Of a stretch of DNA of 47,097 nucleotides, positions 32,007 through 39,750 are shown piece by piece. Origin of the DNA: Pseudomonadota bacterium (GTDB lineage Bacteria; Pseudomonadota; Gammaproteobacteria; Xanthomonadales; Rhodanobacteraceae); the NCBI GenBank assembly GCA_021781345.1, contig JAJXWZ010000226.1:1-47097 (forward strand), given 5' to 3'. The position numbers were made by a program, and so were the translations under genes. Numbering within the stretch: the first letter of the stretch is position 1; each line of letters starts with the position of its first letter. The notes under the pieces were generated by a model, which saw only the letters and a list, made by a program, of their open reading frames with translations, made no database searches and was not told the origin of the DNA.

Positions 32007-33320
32007 TCAGGGCGTCGGAGCCGGGGCATCGACAGCGCGCGCGCGCGCGGATTGTCCGGCCCGGTGGCCGATCGCTCCGTAAAACAGGATGTAAATGTAG
32101 CCGGGGACCATGACCAGCAGGAAGGCTAACTGGAAGTCGATGATTTCCTCGAGGTGCACGAAGATTTGTGGAATCAGGGCGCCGCCCGCGATACCCATGA
32201 TCAGCAGCGCCGAGCCGAATGCGGTTCGATCGCCCAATCCCTTGATTGCGAGCGGGAAGATCGCCGGCCACATCATGGCGTTGGCAAAGCCCAGCGCCGC
32301 GACGAAGCCGACCGACAACGTTCCATGGGTCCGCCACGCGCCGAATGCGAACAGCACGCCCAGCAACGCGGAAATCGCCAGGTAGCGCTGCTGCGAAACG
32401 AACCGCGGCGTCAAACCGACGCCCGCCAGATATCCGATCAGCATGCCGACCATGACCCAGGACGTCAGGTGTTTGGCCGTATCGAGCGCCAGCCCCGAAG
32501 CCTGCCCGTAGATCACGATGCCGTCGCCGGCCATGACCTCCATGCCCACGTAGATGAACAGGCACAGCACGCCCAGCCACAGGTGCGGAAAACTGAAGAT
32601 GCTCCGCCGCGACGCGTGATCGCCGGAGGTTTGCAGGTTGCTTTCTGGCTTGATGTCCGGAAGCGACGAAAACACCACCCACACCGCCAGCAACGTCAGT
32701 ACCACCGCCATGACCACGTACGGCATCACCGCGCGCGACACGAACGCGTGCTGGAGGATGGCACGCGCCTGCGGTGAGGCGGCCTGCTTGATCCGGGTGG
32801 CATAGGCCGTGGCGCCGCTGAGCAGCAATGCGCCGAAGACGTAGGGAGCCACGCCGCCGGCGAATTTGTTGCAGATACCCATGATCGCCACGCGCTTGGC
32901 GCCGCTTTCGATCGGCCCCAGGATGCTCACGTACGGATTGGATGCCGTCTGCAACAGCGCAAGGCCGGCACCGAGCACGAACAGGGCCAGCAGCGCGCCG
33001 ATGTAGTCGTAGCTGCCCATGAACACGGCGAACAGGATGGCGCCGACTGCCATGACCAGCAGGCCCAGGGCCATGCCCTTCTTCATGCCGGTGCGCTTGA
33101 GCACCACGGCCGAAGGCAGCGCGAGGAAGAAGTAGGAAAGATAGAACGCCATCGGGATCAGGAAGGCGCCGACGTTGTCCACGTCGAACCCGACCTTCAC
33201 GAACAGGATCAGGGACGAGTTGAGCCAGGTAACGAAGCCGAAGATGAAGAACAGGACGCCGATGATGACCATCGACATGACGTAGTGCGACGGTTGCGAC
33301 GGAGGTGCGGCGTTCGTCAT
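32007..33320 (-). CDS. nagP: N-acetylglucosamine MFS transporter (FucP/NagP type)
   Basis: MVIIGVLFFIFGFVTWLNSSLILFVK, GLALLQTASNPYVSILGP, GFANAMMWPAIFPLAIKGLG; FucP/NagP-family signatures in nag locus. Confidence 0.92.
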   Translation of the reverse strand: MTNAAPPSQPSHYVMSMVIIGVLFFIFGFVTWLNSSLILFVKVGFDVDNVGAFLIPMAFYLSYFFLALPSAVVLKRTGMKKGMALGLLVMAVGAILFAVFMGSYDYIGALLALFVLGAGLALLQTASNPYVSILGPIESGAKRVAIMGICNKFAGGVAPYVFGALLLSGATAYATRIKQAASPQARAILQHAFVSRAVMPYVVMAVVLTLLAVWVVFSSLPDIKPESNLQTSGDHASRRSIFSFPHLWLGVLCLFIYVGMEVMAGDGIVIYGQASGLALDTAKHLTSWVMVGMLIGYLAGVGLTPRFVSQQRYLAISALLGVLFAFGAWRTHGTLSVGFVAALGFANAMMWPAIFPLAIKGLGDRTAFGSALLIMGIAGGALIPQIFVHLEEIIDFQLAFLLVMVPGYIYILFYGAIGHRAGQSARARAVDAPAPTP

Positions 33321-33362
33321 GGGTCGGGCCTTTGTGCGCGGCGAAGAATCGTGATTGTGCGA

Positions 33363-33377
33363 TGACCAACGTTGTCA
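33363..33377. promoter_or_regulatory. Degenerate NagR-type operator near nagP
   Basis: tgaccaacgttgtca; 8-bp perfect core CAACGTTG, about 43 nt from the nagP start codon. Confidence 0.55.
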
Positions 33378-33565
33378 GAACCGTGTCTCGCGCCGAGTAT
33401 CGCATGTCAAGGACATCGAAAAAAAGTGCGGCTGTACAGCAATTGCATTGATGCGATGCAGCATGGCCGCGAGCCCGAAACTACCGCTTGGAGCCATTTC
33501 TGGCACTGGCTGCAAGGCTTCTTCGGTCGGCATGCGCCCGTTCGTCCATTTGTTGCGATGCAAAT

Positions 33566-33579
33566 TGACAACGTTGTCA
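33566..33579. promoter_or_regulatory. NagR-type operator, perfect palindrome TGACAACGTTGTCA
   Basis: Perfect 14-bp palindrome about 43 nt upstream of the kinase start codon. Confidence 0.75.
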
Positions 33580-33622
33580 TGCATGACCACACTGGCGCCC
33601 ATTCCAAGCGCTCGAGAGCAGG

Positions 33623-34684
33623 ATGAGTGTGGCCGCCAGTCATTTCAGCCAGCAACCCGGTCTGCACACGGAGGTATTCCTGGCCGCGGACGTGGGCGGC
33701 ACCCACGCTCGGCTCGCGCTGATGCGTGCGGCCGGCGGCGGCGACGGCGATTTCGAGGTGCTGGCCTATCGCAAGTACGCCTGTGCCGATTTCCCGGGGC
33801 TTCCCGGATTGCTGAAGGCCTTCCTCGATAGCGAAGCCACGCTGCCGGTGCGGCGCTGCGTGATCGCCTGCGCCGGCCAGGTCATCGACGATGCCATCGT
33901 CAACGACAACCTCGCCTGGCGCGTGAGCGTATCGCAGCTCCGGGACGCGCTCGCATTCGACGACATAGCGTGGCTCAACGACTTCGAGGCGCTCGGTTAC
34001 GCGCTGGAAGACGTCAAGGGCGCCGGCAGCCTGCTGTTGTGCGGTCCCGAAACCGGCGGGAAGGGGCCCGCTCTCGTGATCGGGCCCGGCACCGGACTGG
34101 GCGCAGCGGTGCGTCTCGGGGCGCCGCCCGAAGTGTGCGTCCTGGGGAGCGAAGCCGGCCAGATGGATTTCGCGCCGGGCAACGCACGCGAACGCGAGGT
34201 GCTGGCGCACATGGCATCCGGCGACGCGTATGTTCCCTATGAGCGCATCCTGTCCGGCCCGGGGCTGCTGACACTGTATTCGGCCCTTTGCGCGCTGGGC
34301 GGGCGGCCGCCACGGCTGGCGACGCCCGAGGCCGTGAGTGCCGCCGCCTGCGCCGGCAGCGACGCCGACGCCGCGGAGACGGTGGCCATGTTCTGCGCCG
34401 TGCTGGGCAGTTTCGTCGGCAACCTCGCGATGGCGTTCATGGCGGACGGTGGCGTGTACCTCGCGGGCGGCGTGCTGCCGAAGGTCCGCGAGTTGCTCCA
34501 GCACAGCGAATTCGTGCAGCGGTTCCTCAACAAGGGCGGCATGCGGGAGTTCCTGCAGCGCGTACCTGTGCGCCTGATCGAGCACGGCCGCCACGGCGTC
34601 ATGGGCGCTGCCCATTGGTATCTCGAAAAGCACATGCACAGTCCCGCGTGCCGTCGCGGCATCGGCGACGGGACGGCAGCATGA
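33623..34684 (+). CDS. Glucokinase-family ROK/Glk-type sugar kinase, probable N-acetylglucosamine kinase
   Basis: AADVGGTHARLALM, IACAGQV, WLNDFEALGYAL, VIGPGTGLGAAV, GSEAGQMDFAP, LAGGVLPK; position in nag locus. Confidence 0.88.
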   Translation: MSVAASHFSQQPGLHTEVFLAADVGGTHARLALMRAAGGGDGDFEVLAYRKYACADFPGLPGLLKAFLDSEATLPVRRCVIACAGQVIDDAIVNDNLAWRVSVSQLRDALAFDDIAWLNDFEALGYALEDVKGAGSLLLCGPETGGKGPALVIGPGTGLGAAVRLGAPPEVCVLGSEAGQMDFAPGNAREREVLAHMASGDAYVPYERILSGPGLLTLYSALCALGGRPPRLATPEAVSAAACAGSDADAAETVAMFCAVLGSFVGNLAMAFMADGGVYLAGGVLPKVRELLQHSEFVQRFLNKGGMREFLQRVPVRLIEHGRHGVMGAAHWYLEKHMHSPACRRGIGDGTAA

Positions 34685-34756
34685 AGAAGGTTCCACGGAA
34701 GTCCACAACGGGTGCCCAGGCACCCATCACCGGGTGAGCGAGAGAAGGGGTAAGTC

Positions 34757-37693
34757 ATGAAATTCCGCAAGAGCATGCTTTCAGCGAGCATCGCCACGGC
34801 GCTGTTGTTCGCAGCAGCGGCCCAGGCGCAGGGCGCTTCGCCGCAAAACCAGAGCAGCGATACCAATCCGCAGCAGGCACAGGCGGCCAAGGACAAGCAG
34901 GCCGCCGGCAAGGAAAGCGTGCAGACACTGGGGACCGTCCAGGTGGTCGGCGTGCGCGCCGCCCAGGCGTTGTCGCTGGAAACCAAGCGCGCGTCCAATT
35001 CGCAGATCGAAGTCGTGTCCGCGGTGGATATCGGCAAGTTGCCGGCCAAGAACGTGGCCGACACGATCGCCCAGTTGCCCGGCGTGAACATCGCCGACGC
35101 GGCCGGCGCCGAAGGCGGCTTCGACGAGGCCGATCGCGCCAGCATCCGCGGCAGCGCACCGTCGCTCACCCTGACCACGATCAACGGGCACTCGGTCGCG
35201 TCCGGAGACTGGTTCATTCTCGGCAGCGGCGGCACCCGCAGCGTCAGCTACGCGATGCTGCCGTCGGAGATCGTCAACCAGGTCGTGGTGCACATGAGTC
35301 CGGAGGCCAAGCTGCTGGAAGGCGGCGCGGCCGGCACCATCGACATCATCACGCGCAAGCCGCTGGATTTCAGCAAGCCGTTCTCGGCCGAGGCGAGCCT
35401 CGGCGCGGTCTATGCCGACCTGCCCGGCGACACCAAGCCGCAGTTCAGTGGCCTGCTCAACTGGAAGAACGCCGCCAATACCTTCGGCGTGATGGTGCAG
35501 GGCTTCTACGAGGAACGTTCGCTGCAACGCGAAGGCCAGGAGATCCTCGGCTATTCGTACATTCCGACCGGTTCGGTGGCGGCAACCTCCCTCGGGTTGT
35601 CCGCGGCCACGCCGGGCAGTGCCAGCACCGGCGTGTTCTACCCCAACCTGCCGGGTGCCGCGCTGTTCACCCAGACGCGCAAGCGCAAGGGCGGGTCGAT
35701 CGACGTGCAGTGGCGGCCGACAGACAACCTGACGCTGAACCTGGATGCGTTCTACTCCAAGATGGACGCCAGCGACTACAACCGCAACTACATGCTGCGG
35801 ACGCGCGACCAGCTTCCCAAGCAGGCCGTGACCGGGACGATCCATGGCAACATCCTGACCAGCGCCAACCTGCCGGGTGCGGCGAATATCTCGCAGGGCA
35901 TCTACGACATGATCTCGCGCCCGGGCGAGAGCGAGTCCAGCCAGTTCGTCACCCTCGATGCGGACTGGCAGGCGAGCCAGAACCTGGACTTCAAGTTCCA
36001 GTTGGGCACCACCCGCGGTACCGGCAACACCCCGGTACAGGACGTGATGGAGATGGATACCGGCTTCGGCTCAACCGCCAGCTATTCGATGAACGGCGTC
36101 GGCAAGCCGCTCAACTGGTCGATGAGCGGCAACAACTCCGCCTTCGATCCGGCCACCATGGGGCTGGACTGGATCTTCGGCGACCAGGGCATCCACGTGG
36201 TCGACAAGGAACGCTGGTTCCAGGCCGACGGCGAATACGACTTCGACGATGCCGGTGCACTGTCGTCACTCGATTTCGGCGTGCGTTACGCCAAGCACAA
36301 CCACGACAGCCCCACCGCCGTGGCCCAGGGCCCCAACTTCGCGTCCGCCGTGCAGTTCGGCCAGAACTCCACCATCTACCCGCCGGCTGGCGGCAACTAC
36401 CCGGGCGACTTCGCCAGCAACGTCGGCGTGGGCCAGATGCCGACCAACATCTGGTACTGGACCCCGGCCCAGTTGTCGCAGTTGAACGCGCTGTACGCCA
36501 ACCGTGCGGTGACCGGCGACACCAGCTCGCGGTTCTATCCGAACGACATCTATTCGATGTCGGAGAAGAACGGCGCGGCCTACATCCAGGCCAATTTCAG
36601 CGGCGACCGCTGGACCGGCAACATCGGCCTGCGTTACGTCTCCACCCGCGAGAACATCGGCTACACCAGCCCGGGCATCCAGGAAGCCAGCTATTCGGGG
36701 CCCTACCTGAATTCCGCGTTCTATCCGGGCGGCTGGTACTGGAACTACTACAAGCACAACTACAACAGGGTCTTGCCGAGCTTCAACCTGAACTTCAAGC
36801 TCGACCAGGCTGGTGACCTCATGGCCCGTTTCTCGGCGTCGCAGACGCTGACCCGCCAGGACTACAACCAGCTCGCGGGCTTCCTCAGCCTGAGCGATCC
36901 GACAACGCAAGGCGCCATCGGCGCGGGCAGCGGTGCCAACCCGCGCCTGAAGCCGATCGTCTCGACCAATTTCAGCGCGTCACTGGAGTGGTATTTCGCC
37001 CGGCGCGGCCTGTTATCGGCCAGCGTGTACCAGATGGATTTGAGCGACTACTACGACTATGGCTCGACCACCGGCACCTACCTCAACAACTACCTGACCT
37101 ACAACAAGGCCACCAATCCGTCGGGCGCGCCGATTTACAGCCAGTACCTCGTCAGCATCCCGATCAACGTCAACGCCAGCCTGAGGGGCGTGTCGTTGAA
37201 CTACATCCAGCCGATCGGGGACCACTTCGGCGTGTCGGTCAACTATACCTACGCCGAAGGCCATTCATCCGGCGGTACCTACCTTTACAACCCCGACGGC
37301 ACGCCCGGCAACAACGTCGCGGCCGGCAACCGTCCACTGTTCGGGACCTCGAAGAACACCTACAACGCGTCGGTCTACTACGAGGACGCCCACTGGAACG
37401 CCCGCATCAACTACACCTACCGCTCGAAGTTCTACGACGGCGTGATGAGCAATTCGGGCGCCGGCATGCCTTTGCTGCCTTACTGGCAGTCCGGACAGGG
37501 TTACCTGTCGTTCTCGGCGGGCTACACGCTCAACGACCACGTGAGCTTCTCGTTCGACGCCATGAACCTCAACAACCCGCACTTGCGCTACTTCATCAAC
37601 GGCGCGCAGGCGGGCCTGGGATTCAGCACCGCACCGGAAGCCTTCTACGTGAACGGCCGCCAGTACTACTTCAACGTCAATTTCAAGCTCTGA
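34757..37693 (+). CDS. TonB-dependent receptor (chitooligosaccharide/GlcNAc locus)
   Basis: Signal peptide, LGTVQVVGVRAAQALSLETKRASNSQIEVVSAVDIGKLPAKNVADTIAQLPGV plug, barrel ending in VNGRQYYFNVNFKL. Confidence 0.94.
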   Translation: MKFRKSMLSASIATALLFAAAAQAQGASPQNQSSDTNPQQAQAAKDKQAAGKESVQTLGTVQVVGVRAAQALSLETKRASNSQIEVVSAVDIGKLPAKNVADTIAQLPGVNIADAAGAEGGFDEADRASIRGSAPSLTLTTINGHSVASGDWFILGSGGTRSVSYAMLPSEIVNQVVVHMSPEAKLLEGGAAGTIDIITRKPLDFSKPFSAEASLGAVYADLPGDTKPQFSGLLNWKNAANTFGVMVQGFYEERSLQREGQEILGYSYIPTGSVAATSLGLSAATPGSASTGVFYPNLPGAALFTQTRKRKGGSIDVQWRPTDNLTLNLDAFYSKMDASDYNRNYMLRTRDQLPKQAVTGTIHGNILTSANLPGAANISQGIYDMISRPGESESSQFVTLDADWQASQNLDFKFQLGTTRGTGNTPVQDVMEMDTGFGSTASYSMNGVGKPLNWSMSGNNSAFDPATMGLDWIFGDQGIHVVDKERWFQADGEYDFDDAGALSSLDFGVRYAKHNHDSPTAVAQGPNFASAVQFGQNSTIYPPAGGNYPGDFASNVGVGQMPTNIWYWTPAQLSQLNALYANRAVTGDTSSRFYPNDIYSMSEKNGAAYIQANFSGDRWTGNIGLRYVSTRENIGYTSPGIQEASYSGPYLNSAFYPGGWYWNYYKHNYNRVLPSFNLNFKLDQAGDLMARFSASQTLTRQDYNQLAGFLSLSDPTTQGAIGAGSGANPRLKPIVSTNFSASLEWYFARRGLLSASVYQMDLSDYYDYGSTTGTYLNNYLTYNKATNPSGAPIYSQYLVSIPINVNASLRGVSLNYIQPIGDHFGVSVNYTYAEGHSSGGTYLYNPDGTPGNNVAAGNRPLFGTSKNTYNASVYYEDAHWNARINYTYRSKFYDGVMSNSGAGMPLLPYWQSGQGYLSFSAGYTLNDHVSFSFDAMNLNNPHLRYFINGAQAGLGFSTAPEAFYVNGRQYYFNVNFKL

Positions 37694-37740
37694 TCCCCCG
37701 GGCCAATCACGAGCAAGGCAAGTTCGATTCTCCAGCGTTG

Positions 37741-37773
37741 CGGGCCGGTATGGCATCCCGGCCCGTTTTTTTT
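37741..37773 (+). terminator. Rho-independent terminator after TonB receptor gene
   Basis: CGGGCCGG-tatggcatc-CCGGCCCG followed by 8 T. Confidence 0.9.
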
Positions 37774-37783
37774 GCAAGTTGAC

Positions 37784-37819
37784 CGGATCCGGCGCCCGCA
37801 TGCCGCGGCGCCGGATCCG
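37784..37819. repeat. Perfect 13-bp inverted repeat CGGATCCGGCGCC-N10-GGCGCCGGATCCG just before GH9 gene SD
   Basis: Read directly; 2 nt separate it from the SD gggaggg (37822-37828). Confidence 0.88.
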
Positions 37820-37835
37820 TCGGGAGGGTGACATC

Positions 37836-39698
37836 GTGGGTGGCTCGCGCCGCATGGTCGCAATGGCGTTGGCGATGTTCCTGGGATGCTCGGCCTGTGC
37901 GACGGCACGGCCGGCAATCGATGCGGGGCAGGCCAGTGCCCCACGACGTCCCCTGGTGCTGGTCGATCAGGTCGGCTATGAAACCCGGGCACCCAAGCGC
38001 GCGCTCGTGCAGGGGTCCGGCAGCGACCGGTTCACCGCGTTCAAGGTCGTCGACGAGCGCACCGGCGAGACGGTGTTGCGTGGCGTGCCGCAGCTAGCCG
38101 GACAGGTCGACCACTGGCACGACTGGCGTTACTGGACGATCGATTTCAGCGCCGTGGACACACCCGGGCGCTATCGCGTACATGTCGGCGGAAACGTCGA
38201 TGCGTTTTCGTTCCCGTTCCGCATTGCCGACCGCGTTCTCGAACGCTACACGCTCTCGAACGTCATCTACTACTTCAAGGGGCAGCGCGTCAGCGGCGAT
38301 TTCGACCGCGCCGATGCGCGTCTGAAGAATCCCGATCCGGCCGGCCCCGCGTACGTCGACCTGCATGGCGGCTGGCTGGCCGCGACCGGCGACTACGGCG
38401 TGCACCTAGCCGAGGGTAATCACCAGGAAGTTTCGCTGGTGGCGTGGACCCTCATCGCGACCTTGCGCAATCTCGAAGCCACGCATGATCCGAACTTCAG
38501 CCAGTACGAACGACGTTTGCGCGACGAAGCAACCTACGGCGCGGACTTCCTGGTCCGCATGCACGTGCCGGGTGGTTCGTTCTACCAGGGCATCAGTGCA
38601 CCCGGACGAGGCAAGCTTGCGAAGGATCGCCTGATCGAGCCGACCAACGTCCGCCAGGTGATCAAGACTACGCCAGGCAGTGCGGGGTCGGCCGAAACCG
38701 GCAAGCCGGAGTGGCCGCGCGATTACGAGGCGAGTTTCCGCACCGGTGGCGGCCTGGCGATCGCGGCGCTCGCCGCGGCCAGCACGTTGCCGGAGCATGG
38801 CGACTACTCCAGCAAGCGTTACCTCGAGACCGCCGAGGAAGCCTATCGTTTCCTCGAGCACCACGATCGCGACGTGCTGGACGACGGCAAGCCCGACATC
38901 GTCGACGATTTCTGCGCCTTGCTGGCGGCGACGGAGTTGTATCGGGCCACGCACGACGGGCGATGGCGCGGGCAAGCCGACGACTGGGCCCGACGCCTGA
39001 TGGCCCATCTGGCCGCCCGCGACGGTTATCGTGGTTACTGGCGCGCCGGCAGCGGCGACGCGCCGTTCTTCAACGCCACCGACGATGGCATGCCGGTGGT
39101 GTCACTGGCCGAGTACGCCGCCATCGCATCGCCCGCGCGCAAGCGGCAAGCGCGCGATGCGATCCGTCGCTCAATGGCGTTCCAGTTGCGCATTACCGCC
39201 GCCGTCAACAATCCGTTCGGTTACGCGCGTGAGCTGGTGCGCCTCAAGGACGGCCAATCCGTAGTGAAATTCTTTTTCCCGCACGGCGCAGCGGGGACGT
39301 GGTGGCAGGGAGAGGACGCGCGCCTGGCCTCGCTGGCGGCGGCTGCGCGGGTCGCGGCACCGATGTTCGGGGACGACCCGGCCTTCCAGGCGAGACTGCG
39401 GGATTATGCGTGGAACCAGTTGCACTGGATCCTCGGGCGCAACCCCTACGATACCTGCATGCTGATCGGCAGCGGCCATCGCAACGTGCAATACAAATTC
39501 TTCGATTCATGGGAATACACCAGCGCACCCGGTGCCATCGTCAACGGCATCACCGCGGGGATGCACAGGGAAGACGACGGCATCGCGTTCGACCTGGGCT
39601 ATGCCCAGACCGGCAAGGACGACGACTGGCGCTGGAGTGAACAATGGTTGCCGCACGCGGCGTGGTACATGTATGCGATCAGCCTGCCGCAGGAGTGA
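37836..39698 (+). CDS. Glycoside hydrolase family 9 lipoprotein (probable exo-beta-glucosaminidase or related)
   Basis: Lipobox-like LGCSAC, N-terminal Ig-like domain (VLVDQVGYETRAPKRALV), (alpha/alpha)6-type GH9 motifs: GGWLAATGDYGVH, WNQLHWILGRNPYDTCMLIGSGHRN, DDWRWSEQWLPHAAWYMYAI. GTG start at 37836 with SD. Confidence 0.85.
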   Translation: MGGSRRMVAMALAMFLGCSACATARPAIDAGQASAPRRPLVLVDQVGYETRAPKRALVQGSGSDRFTAFKVVDERTGETVLRGVPQLAGQVDHWHDWRYWTIDFSAVDTPGRYRVHVGGNVDAFSFPFRIADRVLERYTLSNVIYYFKGQRVSGDFDRADARLKNPDPAGPAYVDLHGGWLAATGDYGVHLAEGNHQEVSLVAWTLIATLRNLEATHDPNFSQYERRLRDEATYGADFLVRMHVPGGSFYQGISAPGRGKLAKDRLIEPTNVRQVIKTTPGSAGSAETGKPEWPRDYEASFRTGGGLAIAALAAASTLPEHGDYSSKRYLETAEEAYRFLEHHDRDVLDDGKPDIVDDFCALLAATELYRATHDGRWRGQADDWARRLMAHLAARDGYRGYWRAGSGDAPFFNATDDGMPVVSLAEYAAIASPARKRQARDAIRRSMAFQLRITAAVNNPFGYARELVRLKDGQSVVKFFFPHGAAGTWWQGEDARLASLAAAARVAAPMFGDDPAFQARLRDYAWNQLHWILGRNPYDTCMLIGSGHRNVQYKFFDSWEYTSAPGAIVNGITAGMHREDDGIAFDLGYAQTGKDDDWRWSEQWLPHAAWYMYAISLPQE

Positions 39699-39750
39699 AT
39701 CGCCGCGGAGACGGACACCGCGATTCAACGGGCGTTTCCGGAGCAGCTTC

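Noticed and set aside
30767-32113. 448-aa plus-strand ORF antisense to the LacI regulator
   Set aside because: Shadow ORF; HTH and periplasmic-binding-like domain are clear on the minus strand.
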